Below are positions 1 through 10,337 of a stretch of 64,000 nucleotides of DNA, piece by piece. The notes under the pieces are model-generated. The model was not told where the DNA came from, searched no databases, and was given only the letters and a program-made list of their open reading frames with translations. This DNA comes from Pedobacter nototheniae. Lineage in GTDB: Bacteria; Bacteroidota; Bacteroidia; Sphingobacteriales; Sphingobacteriaceae. The translations under genes and the position numbers were made by a program. The stretch lies in NCBI RefSeq assembly GCF_004335085.1, contig NZ_RQRS01000002.1, positions 62,001 to 126,000 of the forward strand, written 5' to 3'. How positions within the stretch are numbered: position 1 is the stretch's first letter; every line of letters begins with the position of its first letter.

Positions 1-951
1 GCCCGATGCGATTTTAATTTGTTCTTTTACTAAATCGACTCCTGTAATCAACTCTGTAACAGGATGTTCAACTTGCAAACGAGTATTCATTTCTAAAAAG
101 AAGAAATCAAGGTTTTCATCTAAAATAAATTCTACCGTTCCTGCTCCCGTATAGTTTACAGATCGGGCAACATCTACTGCACATTTCCCCATTTTTTGCC
201 TAATTTCTTCAGTAAGTACTGAAGATGGAGCTTCTTCAATAACCTTTTGGTGGCGACGCTGAACAGAACATTCCCTTTCAAAAAGATGTACAATGTTACC
301 ATGATTATCGCCCAGTACCTGAATTTCTATATGCCGTGGAGAAGTTACGTAGCGTTCTATAAATACAGAACCATCGCCAAAAGCAGAAGTTGCTTCGCTT
401 ACTGCCAATTGCATTTGTTCTTCAAAATCTTCCACTTTCTCTACAATGCGCATTCCCTTGCCGCCACCGCCTGCTGCAGCTTTTATCAAAATTGGAAAGC
501 CAACCTCTACTGCTCTTTCTTTTGCCTCATTTACGTTGGTAATGGCCTCTTCAGTACCCGGAACCATTGGGATATTATATTTTAAGGCTGCCGCTTTCGC
601 AGAAAGCTTATTACCCATAATTTCCATGGCTTCTGGCGATGGTCCGATTAAAATCAGTCCTGCATCGGCAACCATTTTGGCAAAACCTGCATTTTCTGAT
701 AAAAACCCATAACCAGGGTGTATGGCTTCTGCACCAGTTTTTTTGCAAGCATCAATGATTTTTTCACCTACTAAGTAAGATTGATTTGAAGGTGCCGGGC
801 CAATGCAAATGGCTTCATCCGCATAGCGAACATGTAAAGCGTTACGATCGGCTTCAGAAAATACAGCTACAGTTTTAATATTCATTTCGCGGGCCGAACG
901 CATAATACGTAAGGCAATTTCTCCACGATTGGCAATCAGAATTTTTCTCAT
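1..951 (-). CDS. accC: Biotin carboxylase subunit of acetyl-/propionyl-CoA carboxylase (3' end outside window)
   Basis: ATP-dependent carboxylation of biotin on the carrier protein, the first half-reaction of acyl-CoA carboxylase in the cytoplasm. The 317 codons present begin MRKILIANRGEIALR, the standard N-terminus of the family. They contain the glycine-rich ATP-grasp loop AAAGGGGKGMR, the stretch HIEIQVLGD, RECSVQRRHQK and EMNTRLQVEHPVTE, all diagnostic of biotin carboxylases. The family is normally about 450-500 residues, so roughly a third is missing beyond position 1. The sequence does not decide between fatty-acid AccC and the propionyl-CoA carboxylase alpha subunit (PccA). The neighbour that would settle it (accB or the carboxyltransferase) lies outside the window. 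Confidence 0.93.
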   Translation of the reverse strand, partial: MRKILIANRGEIALRIMRSAREMNIKTVAVFSEADRNALHVRYADEAICIGPAPSNQSYLVGEKIIDACKKTGAEAIHPGYGFLSENAGFAKMVADAGLILIGPSPEAMEIMGNKLSAKAAALKYNIPMVPGTEEAITNVNEAKERAVEVGFPILIKAAAGGGGKGMRIVEKVEDFEEQMQLAVSEATSAFGDGSVFIERYVTSPRHIEIQVLGDNHGNIVHLFERECSVQRRHQKVIEEAPSSVLTEEIRQKMGKCAVDVARSVNYTGAGTVEFILDENLDFFFLEMNTRLQVEHPVTELITGVDLVKEQIKIASG

Positions 952-1059
952 AATTAATTAACAGGTACAATGTAGATAACTTAATGAAAAAATCAAAAAG
1001 AAGATGAGTTCATTCAGCAAACACTACCACATTTTCAAAAGATTTAGTGAATGTATAAG

Positions 1060-2085
1060 CTATTGTAAATGTGTTATAATATCAATTGCCCGATCAATCA
1101 TTGCTGCACTAAGATCCAAATGTGTAACTAAACGAATGGTACTAGCGCTTGTGGTATTACAAAGCAAACCCTTATCTTTAAACTGTTGCACAACTTTTGA
1201 TGCCGATCCATTAGCGACTTCGAAAATCACAATGTTGGTTTCTACAGGCATTACCGATTTCACATAACCAGTTTTAAGTAGTGCATCTGCCAAATCTTCT
1301 GCATGCTGATGATCTTCTTGTAATCGTTCTACATGATTATCCAATGCGTAAATACCTGCTGCAGCCAAAAAACCAGCCTGCCGCATACCACCACCAAAAG
1401 CTTTCCTGATTTTAATGGCTTTTTTTATAGTTTCTTTACTTCCTAATAATACTGAACCTACGGGCGCTCCTAAACCTTTTGATAAACAAACAGAAATGCC
1501 ATCAAAATAATGGCCATAATCGTGTGCCTTATCTCCTGTTTTGGCTAATGCATTAAAAATTCTGGCCCCATCTAAATGTAATTTCAGTCCTTTTATGTTA
1601 CAAAGATGATGAATGGCTGCAATTTGATCCAATGTATAGCAACTCCCTCCACCTTTATTTACTGTATTTTCAAGTACAACTAAAGTAGAATTAGGATAAT
1701 GAATATTGTCCTCATTAATTTCCGGCTCAATAAGCTCGGGCGTTAAAATACCGCGTTCGCCATAAAGTAACCTAACGGAAGCTGCCGAATGAAAAGCGAT
1801 ACCACCAATTTCATAACGGTAAACATGCGCCGTTTGATCACAAATTACTTCATCCATAGGTTGGGTAAAACATTTTATTGCAATTTGATTGGTCATGGTT
1901 CCCGAAGGACAAAATAAACCCGCTTCCATATTAAATTTTGCAGCCAGTTTTGTTTCCAGTGCATGCACGGTTTCGTCCTCTCCAAAAACATCATCTCCAA
2001 CTTTCGCATGCATCATGGCATCCATCATTCCAGCGGTTGGCTTGGTTACCGTATCACTCCTAAAATCTAAAAAATCGTTCTTCAT
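1060..2085 (-). CDS. ltaE: Low-specificity L-threonine aldolase
   Basis: PLP enzyme cleaving L-threonine or L-allo-threonine to glycine and acetaldehyde; cytoplasmic, fold-type I (beta-eliminating lyase family). The start at 2085 gives MKNDFLDFRSDTVTKPT, where the DxRSDTVTKPT block is the conserved N-terminus of the family. An upstream in-frame start at 2121 would add 12 poorly conserved residues. The protein contains FGEDETVHALE, the HLDGARIFNA Schiff-base-region motif and the lysine block SVCLSKGLGAPVGS. Length (341) is normal. It is divergent from the sugar kinase at 2306, and the palindrome at 2186-2200 lies in the shared intergenic region, so it could belong to the same regulon. Family call is firm; substrate preference is inferred. 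Confidence 0.93.
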   Translation of the reverse strand: MKNDFLDFRSDTVTKPTAGMMDAMMHAKVGDDVFGEDETVHALETKLAAKFNMEAGLFCPSGTMTNQIAIKCFTQPMDEVICDQTAHVYRYEIGGIAFHSAASVRLLYGERGILTPELIEPEINEDNIHYPNSTLVVLENTVNKGGGSCYTLDQIAAIHHLCNIKGLKLHLDGARIFNALAKTGDKAHDYGHYFDGISVCLSKGLGAPVGSVLLGSKETIKKAIKIRKAFGGGMRQAGFLAAAGIYALDNHVERLQEDHQHAEDLADALLKTGYVKSVMPVETNIVIFEVANGSASKVVQQFKDKGLLCNTTSASTIRLVTHLDLSAAMIDRAIDIITHLQ

Positions 2086-2185
2086 TTTTTCTATGAATTG
2101 TAAAAAGTTTTTGATGTTCAAAAAAAAGACTATTGCCTTTTCTGGTATAATTTTAAGGTTTTTAGCGGTTTAAACGCCATATATA

Positions 2186-2200
2186 GTGTATTTTTTACAC
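2186..2200. promoter_or_regulatory. GTGTA-N5-TACAC palindrome (site 1), candidate operator
   Basis: Perfect 5-bp inverted repeat GTGTA-TTTTT-TACAC in the divergent region between threonine aldolase and the GlcNAc-kinase-like gene. The same palindrome with the same 5-bp AT spacer recurs at 4023-4037 and 7281-7295. On the plus strand it is followed by TAATTTTC (2204-2211), one mismatch from TAnnTTTG. On the minus strand it is followed by TATATATG, also one mismatch. It could therefore sit in promoters of either or both genes. Binding by the Nudix-type regulator at 3257-3946 is inference from proximity. Confidence 0.6.
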
Positions 2201-2305
2201 ACTTAATTTTCAACAACAACAAATTGTTAAAAAATTATTAAAAAAAAAGATACAAAATATAAGAGTTTTTATACTTTTATCGTGCTAAAACCAAAAATAA
2301 ATAAA

Positions 2306-3169
2306 ATGATAGTAATTGCAGACGGCGGATCTACCAAAACAAATTGGTGCTTGATTAACGAGGCCGGCAGAAAAATTTATTTTAATACAGAAGGTTACAA
2401 TCCCTATTTCTCAAAAACGGAGTACATTGTAAAATCATTAAATGAGACTCTACCAGACCACTTGGAAAGAGAGAAATTAACGGGTGTTTATTATTACGGT
2501 GCCGGTTGTTCTACTCCTGCTAACGTGAAAATTGTAGCTGATGCTATGAAACAAATTTTTACAAATGCCAGTGTTTTTGTTGGTCATGATCTACTTGCCT
2601 CGTGCAGAGCATTACTTGGTAACGAGCCGGGTTTTGCTGCAATATTAGGCACCGGAACAAACTCCTGCTTATATGATGGAACCGATATTACCATGAACAT
2701 TGATTCTTTAGGTTACTTTTTAGGTGATGAAGGAAGTGGTTCTTACATCGGTAAACGCATTTTAAGCGATTACATGAAAGGCTATATGCCGAAGGGCTTG
2801 CGTGAAGCTTTTTATGACAATTACGCTTTAACTAACGAAGATATTTTCGATAATATTTACAATAAACCGCTTCCAAATCGTTTTTGCGCAAGCTTTAGTA
2901 AATTTTTGTACGACTTTAAAGAAAGCTACGAAGATTATACTTTCAGTACAATTGATTATGCTTTTACGGCATTTTTCGAAAACCTAGTTATTCACTACCC
3001 TAACTATAAAGATCATAAACTTAACTGTGTAGGTTCTGTAGGTTATAGTTTCCGTGATATTTTAAGCATCGTTGCAGATCGTTATGAAATGGGCGTTGGT
3101 AAAATTATCCGTTCTCCTATAGATGATTTGGTACACTACCACTTAGAATTATCTCCAAAAGAAGGATAG
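2306..3169 (+). CDS. BadF/BadG/BcrA/BcrD-family sugar kinase, N-acetylglucosamine-kinase-like
   Basis: ASKHA-fold ATPase related to N-acetylglucosamine kinases; it probably phosphorylates an amino sugar in the cytoplasm. The ATG at 2306 starts MIVIADGGSTKTNW, placing the phosphate-1 loop (DGGSTKT) at residues 6-12 as in the family. A GTG at 2282 would only add a lysine-rich extension. Further motifs are YYGAGCSTP, LGTGTNSC (phosphate-2 region) and GDEGSGSYIGK. Length 287 is typical. A diverged paralogue lacking the first loop lies at 5046-5888. A palindrome at 2186-2200 lies about 105 bp upstream, and a strong hairpin follows the gene. The exact sugar is not determined by sequence. Confidence 0.85.
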   Translation: MIVIADGGSTKTNWCLINEAGRKIYFNTEGYNPYFSKTEYIVKSLNETLPDHLEREKLTGVYYYGAGCSTPANVKIVADAMKQIFTNASVFVGHDLLASCRALLGNEPGFAAILGTGTNSCLYDGTDITMNIDSLGYFLGDEGSGSYIGKRILSDYMKGYMPKGLREAFYDNYALTNEDIFDNIYNKPLPNRFCASFSKFLYDFKESYEDYTFSTIDYAFTAFFENLVIHYPNYKDHKLNCVGSVGYSFRDILSIVADRYEMGVGKIIRSPIDDLVHYHLELSPKEG

Positions 3170-3203
3170 TTTAGTTTAAAACATCAATTAACAATAAATA
3201 AAA

Positions 3204-3232
3204 AGTCCTGGTTTGAATATCAAACCAGGACT
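3204..3232. terminator. Bidirectional Rho-independent terminator
   Basis: A perfect 12-bp stem (3204-3215 with 3221-3232, core AGTCCTGGTTTG) with a 5-nt loop, followed by a T run on the plus strand and preceded by an A run that serves the minus strand. It separates the convergent kinase (plus) and Nudix regulator (minus). Confidence 0.9.
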
Positions 3233-3256
3233 TTTTTGCTTTTCAACGATTTTAGT

Positions 3257-3946
3257 TTAAAAAGATATTTCTTTACCAAATAACTTGGCGTATTTACGTT
3301 TATCAAATCTGTATAAAGTAGCTGCACGATAAGAAACACCTTTCTGTTTTTCATCAAGTTCCTTTAAAACACCAAAACTGGTAATCTTTTTCCTGAAGTT
3401 ACGTTTATCCAATTTTTTCCCTAATACCAATTCATAAACATGTTGCAGCTGAGTTAGTGTAAATTTCTCAGGCAATAATTCAAAAGCAATAGGCTGATGC
3501 TTAATTCTTCTTTTTATTTTTTCTAAACCTTTATCGTAAATTTTCTGGTGGTCAAAGGCTAGTTTAGGCAAATCAGAAATTGGCAACCAGTTAGCCTGTT
3601 TAGCATAATTACTGATCGGGCGGAGTTCTTTATCTCCCCCTAAACGTATCAAAGCATAATAAGCCAGCGTAATTACCCTACCTTGCGGGTGCCTATTCGG
3701 ATCTCCAAAAGCATAATATTGCTCCATATAAATTCCACGTAAACCGGTAAGTTCATATAAAATCCTGGATGCCGATTGATCCAAACTTTCATCATGACCA
3801 ACTATATTACCGGGCAAAGCCCACCAATCTTTAAAAGGTTCTTCATTCCTTTCGATAAGTAAGATTTTTAATTCCTTCCCATCAAATCCAAACAATACGC
3901 AATCTATAGAGAATACGGAATCTAAATGTGGTAAAATTTGTTCCAA
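3257..3946 (-). CDS. Nudix-domain transcriptional regulator (NrtR/AraR-like)
   Basis: N-terminal Nudix-like domain (about residues 8-140) followed by a C-terminal winged-helix region (about 145-229), the architecture of NrtR-family regulators. These use a usually non-catalytic Nudix domain as ligand sensor. The Nudix box is degenerate: G-N-I-V-G-H-D-E-S-L-D-Q-S-A-S-R-I-L-Y-E is visible, but the REXXEE signature is broken, which fits a sensor rather than a hydrolase. Family knowledge: NrtR controls NAD metabolism in some bacteria, and AraR controls arabinose use in Bacteroides. The gene lies between two kinase paralogues and is divergent from pfkA, sharing the palindrome at 4023-4037. The start codon is TTG; no in-frame ATG occurs before the Nudix domain. 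Ligand unknown. Confidence 0.85.
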   Translation of the reverse strand: MEQILPHLDSVFSIDCVLFGFDGKELKILLIERNEEPFKDWWALPGNIVGHDESLDQSASRILYELTGLRGIYMEQYYAFGDPNRHPQGRVITLAYYALIRLGGDKELRPISNYAKQANWLPISDLPKLAFDHQKIYDKGLEKIKRRIKHQPIAFELLPEKFTLTQLQHVYELVLGKKLDKRNFRKKITSFGVLKELDEKQKGVSYRAATLYRFDKRKYAKLFGKEISF

Positions 3947-4022
3947 GGTAAAATTTCGTTATTTTAAGCAGATAAAGGTAGTACTTTCAATATTAAGTAA
4001 AAAAAATAAAAAAAATTACTTA

Positions 4023-4037
4023 GTGTAAAAATTACAC
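4023..4037. promoter_or_regulatory. GTGTA-N5-TACAC palindrome (site 2) in the pfkA promoter region
   Basis: Perfect inverted repeat GTGTA-AAAAT-TACAC. Two bases downstream begins TATATTCG (4040-4047), one mismatch from the Bacteroidota -7 consensus TAnnTTTG. The palindrome therefore lies where a bound repressor would block the promoter of pfkA (ATG at 4058). The same region is upstream of the divergent Nudix regulator, so autoregulation is possible. The -7 assignment is inferred and implies a very short leader. Confidence 0.65.
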
Positions 4038-4057
4038 ACTATATTCGTATTATAAAG

Positions 4058-5044
4058 ATGAAGCCAAATATTAAAAACATAGCTGTACTTACTTCAGGCG
4101 GAGATGCTCCAGGAATGAATGCTGCCATTAGAGCGGTTATTCGTACGGGCATTTACCATGGACTAAATATGTTCGGAGTAATGCAAGGTTACCAGGGTCT
4201 AATCAGCGATAATATAAAACCGATGGACGCCCGTTCTGTAAGTAACATTTTACACTTGGGCGGAACCGTGTTAAAAACGGCTCGCTGTTTAGAATTCAAA
4301 ACTCCTGAGGGCATGGAGATTGCCTACAATAATTTAAAAAAGAACGACATAGATGGATTAGTCGTTATTGGTGGTGACGGTACTTTTACTGGCGCAAAAC
4401 TCTTTTCGGAAAGGTTTGGCGTTAAAGTAATTGGTATACCGGGCACAATTGATAATGATTTAAGTGGATCGGATTTTACATTAGGATACGATACAGCCAT
4501 TAATACGGTTATAGAAGCAATTGATAAAATCAGAGATACTGCAGATGCGCACGACAGATTATTCTTTATAGAAGTAATGGGTCGCGATTCTGGTTGTATT
4601 GCTTTGAGAAGTTCAATAGCAAGTGGTGCCGAAGCGGTATTATTACCAGAACGGGCAACCAGCATTGATGAGTTGATTACCAAATTAGCATTAGGTGCCT
4701 CAACTAAAAAAACATCAAGTATTGTTATTGTTGCCGAAGGGCATAAACAGGGCGGCGCTTATGATATTGCTAAAAAAGTTAAAGAAACCTTTGACCATTA
4801 CGATACTAAAGTAACCATCCTGGGCCATTTACAAAGAGGTGGAAGCCCAAGCAGTTTTGATCGTATTTTGGGTAGTCGTTTGGGTTATGCAGCTGTAAAC
4901 GCGCTAATTGCAGGAGAAACAGAGAAAATGGTTGGTTTACATGGTAACGAAATTAAGTTAACCAGTATTGCTGATGCTTTAACTGCACACACTTTTAAGC
5001 TGGAACCCGATTTAATGGAAATGACAGAAGTACTTTCTATATAA
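4058..5044 (+). CDS. pfkA: ATP-dependent 6-phosphofructokinase
   Basis: Phosphorylates fructose 6-phosphate to fructose 1,6-bisphosphate, the committed step of glycolysis, in the cytoplasm. Starts MKPNIKNIAVLTSGGDAPGMN (ATP-binding glycine loop near residues 13-18). It carries GGDGTFTGA, with Gly after GGD as in ATP-dependent rather than PPi-dependent enzymes, then GIPGTIDNDL with the catalytic Asp, and FIEVMGRDSG and GHLQRGGSP for sugar binding. Length 328 is standard. It is the first gene of a tight pfkA - kinase paralogue - gapA operon (1-bp and 8-bp gaps). Probable control by the palindrome at 4023-4037. Confidence 0.97.
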   Translation: MKPNIKNIAVLTSGGDAPGMNAAIRAVIRTGIYHGLNMFGVMQGYQGLISDNIKPMDARSVSNILHLGGTVLKTARCLEFKTPEGMEIAYNNLKKNDIDGLVVIGGDGTFTGAKLFSERFGVKVIGIPGTIDNDLSGSDFTLGYDTAINTVIEAIDKIRDTADAHDRLFFIEVMGRDSGCIALRSSIASGAEAVLLPERATSIDELITKLALGASTKKTSSIVIVAEGHKQGGAYDIAKKVKETFDHYDTKVTILGHLQRGGSPSSFDRILGSRLGYAAVNALIAGETEKMVGLHGNEIKLTSIADALTAHTFKLEPDLMEMTEVLSI

Positions 5045-5045
5045 T

Positions 5046-6898
<1,853 letters not shown>

Positions 6899-6935
6899 TA
6901 AAATGGCTTAATAAGCATTTTCATATCATAAAAAA

Positions 6936-6960
6936 GGTGTCAATATTAAATATTGACACC
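6936..6960 (+). terminator. Rho-independent terminator after gapA
   Basis: Stem GGTGTCAATA / TATTGACACC (6936-6945 with 6951-6960) with a 5-nt loop, followed by TTTTTTT. It closes the pfkA-kinase-gapA transcript. Confidence 0.92.
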
Positions 6961-6967
6961 TTTTTTT

Positions 6968-7280
6968 GTGCAATTATATTTTTTTCAAAATTAATAATGA
7001 CAATTTTCATATCAAAAACAACTTAATCATAATAATATCAACAAAAAACGTATTAAAAAAATCAAAAACAAGAATTTATGAAGTTAAAAATTCACAAATA
7101 GCTAATACTAAATTAAAATTGAGACTATTTGAATATAAAATTTAATTATTTGACAATATTTAACAATTATCACTTTACTTTTTATATTATATTTGTGAGG
7201 CAGTTGTTTTTGAACCCAAAATACTTCTAAAAAAAGTTTGCAATTAAAAAATGACAAAAAAAATACGTAAAACTTTCTTA
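6968..7280. other. AT-rich intergenic stretch without a convincing gene
   Basis: Very AT-rich sequence between the gapA terminator and the palindrome at 7281. It holds one perfect TAnnTTTG match (TATATTTG, 7188-7195) but no suitably spaced -33 element. A 63-codon reading frame beginning at 7251 has no recognisable product and runs straight through the promoter and terminator described next, so I do not call it. Confidence 0.5.
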
Positions 7281-7318
7281 GTGTATTTTTTACACTATCA
7301 AATTTTTTCCTATATTTG
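7281..7318 (+). promoter_or_regulatory. Candidate promoter with GTGTA-N5-TACAC palindrome (site 3)
   Basis: The most perfect copy of the palindrome: AGTGTA-TTTTT-TACACT (7280-7296). Fifteen bases after it is TATATTTG (7311-7318), an exact match to the Bacteroidota -7 consensus TAnnTTTG. No TTTG -33 element is visible; the palindrome occupies that position. No protein gene starts downstream, which suggests the promoter drives the candidate non-coding RNA ending at the hairpin 7445-7477. Confidence 0.6.
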
Positions 7319-7324
7319 TAGAGT

Positions 7325-7480
7325 AATAAACGAAGAGATTCTTTTATTAAGTATTAAAAAGATAAATCATTTCTTGCAAAGCGAAAGCTCGAATAGAAAT
7401 TTAAGACAAAGCCTGGCTCATAACAGGTTTATATTTGGTTAGAAAAAAGAGACAAGTCTGGATAGATTGTCTCTTTTCTT
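7325..7480 (+). ncRNA. Candidate small RNA of about 155 nt
   Basis: Bounded by the TAnnTTTG box at 7311-7318 and a perfect 11-bp terminator hairpin at 7445-7477. The predicted transcript contains no ATG on the plus strand, so it is unlikely to be a small mRNA. It contains a small internal hairpin (CCTG/CAGG near 7412-7427). The operator-like palindrome in its promoter matches those of the nearby sugar-kinase and pfkA genes, suggesting co-regulation. Exact 5' end is estimated. Alternative: the hairpin is only the terminator of the convergent PorP operon and the promoter is fortuitous. Confidence 0.45.
7445..7477. terminator. Rho-independent terminator hairpin, possibly bidirectional
   Basis: Perfect 11-bp stem AAAAGAGACAA / TTGTCTCTTTT (7445-7455 with 7467-7477) with an 11-nt loop. 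T-rich tails exist in both directions, so it can end the candidate small RNA on the plus strand and also the PorP operon whose last gene stops at 7643 on the minus strand. Confidence 0.8.
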
Positions 7481-7642
7481 ATTTTAGGGCAAAATGCGTC
7501 TTATGTTCCTGTGGATTAATTAGTTCCTAGCTTCTTTAAACCGTTTCATTTTATAAAATTTCACACCAAGTTATTACAACATTATTGATGCGTTCTTATT
7601 TTAATTAACAAATTAATCTTTAATCCTAATTGAAATTTTCCG

Positions 7643-8623
7643 TTAGAAATAACACTTCGGTCTTCTACTCTTTTTAGTAACGATATAATAACCAACAGAA
7701 ATTTCATGCGATCCATAATCGTAATTACTCAGTTTATTTAAGCTATAATCATAACCATAGCCTAACCTTAAGTTAGACCTTACAAATAGTTCACTGATAA
7801 ACCCAACTGCGGCTTTATTACTTAAGTCATTTTGAAGGTTTGATTTAGGATATATTTTTACCGATGTTCTATACACTGCGCCAATCCAAAAACGTTCTTT
7901 AACTAACAGAAATGTATTTAAATCCAGCGAGGTTGGACCATGTAAATCATCCTTAATTAAAAATGTAGGTTTAAAAACAAAGTCATCATTCAATGGAAAA
8001 GCCATACCTGCGCTTAAGTAAAAATGAGGTTCTACTTTAACATTAAGCGATTCATAATCTTTAAAAACAGATAACGATTTGGATAAAAGATTATCGGCAG
8101 AGAAACCTATATAAAACTTTTCATTCGAGTAATGAATTCCTGCTCGAATATCGGGCATTACCTGACTTACGAAACCTGCCGGAATTCTGTTATCGCCTTG
8201 CTCAATAGCATCAAGCATGCTTCCATTTAGCGATGTTTGCATTACACCAACACCCAAGCCAAAGGCTAAAACATTGGTTTCTGTACGGTCAAGCTTAATT
8301 CTATAAGCAAAATTTGCCGATGCATTTAAGGAACTTTGCGCCCCTATTTTATCTTTAGTTACAATTAATCCTATTCCAAGACTTTCATTATTTATGGCTT
8401 CATCCGCAGAAATTGACAAAGTTTGCGGTGCTCCCCTAACACCGGTCCACTGTGCCCTAGCAAATGCCTGTACATAAAGTTCTTCCTTATATCCGGTATA
8501 AGCAGGATTAATATACATTCCGTTGAAAACATATTGCCCAAACTGCGCATTTTGTTGTGCAAAAAGTTTGAAAGATGCTGTCATCATTATCAAAACAAAA
8601 AATATCCTTTTCAAAATCTTCAT
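7643..8623 (-). CDS. PorP/SprF family outer-membrane protein linked to type IX secretion
   Basis: Outer-membrane beta-barrel protein of the PorP/SprF family. The N-terminus is a signal peptide (about residues 1-22, ending LFAQ) followed by QNAQFGQYVFNGMYINPAY, the hallmark opening of the family. The rest shows alternating amphipathic strands and a C-terminus ending in an aromatic (CYF). 326 residues, typical. It is the last gene of a minus-strand operon, 16 bp after the CHU_C-type protein at 8640. Published work ties type B C-terminal-domain proteins to PorP-like proteins for surface anchoring. Pairing here is inferred from adjacency. Confidence 0.92.
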   Translation of the reverse strand: MKILKRIFFVLIMMTASFKLFAQQNAQFGQYVFNGMYINPAYTGYKEELYVQAFARAQWTGVRGAPQTLSISADEAINNESLGIGLIVTKDKIGAQSSLNASANFAYRIKLDRTETNVLAFGLGVGVMQTSLNGSMLDAIEQGDNRIPAGFVSQVMPDIRAGIHYSNEKFYIGFSADNLLSKSLSVFKDYESLNVKVEPHFYLSAGMAFPLNDDFVFKPTFLIKDDLHGPTSLDLNTFLLVKERFWIGAVYRTSVKIYPKSNLQNDLSNKAAVGFISELFVRSNLRLGYGYDYSLNKLSNYDYGSHEISVGYYIVTKKSRRPKCYF

Positions 8624-8639
8624 CCTATTTTGTTTTTAC

Positions 8640-9584
8640 TTACCTGATAATTGTTATATAACCTTTATACTCTAACCAAGCAGATGTTCCGTTTCTAACT
8701 TTTACTATATAGAAATATGTTCCATCACTTAATCCTGAAGCTGTCCAATCGTTAAGGTAACCGTTAGACTGGAACACGGTGCTTCCCCAGCGATTAATTA
8801 CTGTTACATCATTTGATTCAAAAGAGGTTAGATTTTCGATATAGAAACTGTCGTTTTTCCCATCCCCGTTAGGCGTAAATACATTTGGTATTCTTAAACC
8901 TGAGATCTCTTTATTATCAGTAGAAGTGTTGTTGGATAAGTTAGGATCATACTCATTAGCCGTTACCGTGGCCGTATTGCTAACAGTACCTGGTAACTTA
9001 GAGCGGACTTTTATAATTAATTCTGCAAATTTCTGATTGGCTAAAAATGCAATATTCCAATTTATTGTTCTTGTAGCGGTGTTGTAAACTGCAGTACCAT
9101 CCGTTGGTTCACCAAGGCTTTCAAATACCAAATTATCCGGTAATGCATCCTTAACATTAATCTGATTGGCATCATCTACACCATTATTTCTAACATTTAA
9201 ATAATAGTCAAAAACCTGATTACTTAGCACCGTTCTATTTTCCGATCGCTTTGTAATGGATACATCTGCAGAAATTTCTGGCAAAACAAGAAGCCTGATT
9301 TTCTCTGAAGCATCGGATGAGCACCCAAAACTATTAAATGCCATTACCTTATAAACGCCGGCTGTTGCCGTAATGAGCATCTGTTTATTTTGTCCTTTTA
9401 TTAAAATATCATCCTTAAACCATTGGTACGAGCTTGCCCCTGCCGAATTTGCACGCAAAACTGCCGACGATCCTTTACGGATGCTGACGGTTTGGAGCTC
9501 ATTGGGCACCGCTTGGCTAAATCCTGCTGTTACAAAAAACAACAAGAATACCAAAAACAGGAAGGAACACAGCCTTTGCCTCAT
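8640..9584 (-). CDS. Secreted protein with Ig-like, DUF11-like and type B (CHU_C) C-terminal sorting domain
   Basis: 314 residues: signal peptide 1-23 (ending AGFSQ), an Ig-like module with SSYQWFKDDILIKGQ (about 40-100), a DUF11-type repeat (DVSITKRSENRTVLSNQ to about 225), and a gliding-motility-type C-terminal domain starting IPNVFTPNGDGKND and including VINRWGSTVFQ and DGTYFYIVKV. This C-terminal domain is the type B signal used by type IX secretion. It lies 31 bp after the 230-residue secreted protein and 16 bp before PorP/SprF. It is probably delivered to the surface by type IX secretion and held by the PorP-like partner. Confidence 0.92.
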   Translation of the reverse strand: MRQRLCSFLFLVFLLFFVTAGFSQAVPNELQTVSIRKGSSAVLRANSAGASSYQWFKDDILIKGQNKQMLITATAGVYKVMAFNSFGCSSDASEKIRLLVLPEISADVSITKRSENRTVLSNQVFDYYLNVRNNGVDDANQINVKDALPDNLVFESLGEPTDGTAVYNTATRTINWNIAFLANQKFAELIIKVRSKLPGTVSNTATVTANEYDPNLSNNTSTDNKEISGLRIPNVFTPNGDGKNDSFYIENLTSFESNDVTVINRWGSTVFQSNGYLNDWTASGLSDGTYFYIVKVRNGTSAWLEYKGYITIIR

Positions 9585-9615
9585 TTATAGTTTACTAGAT
9601 AAAATGCAATAAACC

Positions 9616-10308
9616 TTAGAAAGTAACAGCAGCAGCAGTACCGTTAACCGTTCCAATAGTAATGGTTGGTTTGGTTGGTTTAGCTGTAATGTTTACATCA
9701 TGATCTACAATTTGAGCACAATACTTATTGCCATTAATTACGTAACCAACTTTTAAGCGGTATGTTGTTGTACCTACAGTTGGCGCAGTTGGTGTATAAC
9801 TAGGATTAGTTGCACCAGCAATAATGCTTTCTGTACTACCAGAAACGGTATACCATTGGTAAGCAAGTGTAGTAATTGTTGGATCTTCGGGATTGGTAAC
9901 CGAACCCACTTGGGCAACTGGCGTTTCAACACAAAAACCAGCTGGTGTAAAAGCTGGAACCAATGGTTTAAGCACATAAACAGGAATTTCTTGCATAGAA
10001 GATTCGCAGGCACCAGCTGCGGCAGATTTTGAGCTTAAATAGTAATAACCAGTTTTTAAATCGGTGGCCGAAATTTTATTACCAGTTAATGCGACACCAA
10101 GTGTTGGCATAGTAGTTTGTGTTGCACTATACTTTACAATCCAGCTTTCATCACCGGTTGGTGCAGGTAAAGTAAGGTCTGATCCTTGGCAAAATAAGTT
10201 AACACCAGGGGTGGTTGGCAGTACCGTTACTTGTGCAGAAAGACGGTAAACGTTGCAGATTAACAAGAAAGTTAATGCTAAAATGGTTTTTGAAATTTTA
10301 CTGTTCAT
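9616..10308 (-). CDS. Secreted protein with Ig-like module, no sorting domain
   Basis: 230 residues with signal peptide 1-26 (ending RLSAQ). The mature part contains paired cysteines (LFCQGSDL, GACESSMQ) and an Ig-like/adhesin motif around LAYQWYTVSGSTE and GTTTYRLKVGY. There is no CHU_C or other type IX C-terminal signal: it ends in a plain Thr/Ala-rich strand. It lies 29 bp downstream of the 964-frame protein and 31 bp upstream of the CHU_C protein, so it is a component of that operon. Function not recognised; probably an extracellular or outer-surface structural part. Confidence 0.8.
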   Translation of the reverse strand: MNSKISKTILALTFLLICNVYRLSAQVTVLPTTPGVNLFCQGSDLTLPAPTGDESWIVKYSATQTTMPTLGVALTGNKISATDLKTGYYYLSSKSAAAGACESSMQEIPVYVLKPLVPAFTPAGFCVETPVAQVGSVTNPEDPTITTLAYQWYTVSGSTESIIAGATNPSYTPTAPTVGTTTYRLKVGYVINGNKYCAQIVDHDVNITAKPTKPTITIGTVNGTAAAVTF

Positions 10309-10337
10309 GGGGATGATTTTTTAGTTTGTTTAATAAT

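Noticed and set aside
7251..7442. 63-codon reading frame MTKKIRKTFLVYFLH... on the plus strand
   Set aside because: It begins upstream of the promoter-like box and palindrome, runs through the candidate RNA, and its product has no recognisable motif or neighbour. Better read as noncoding.
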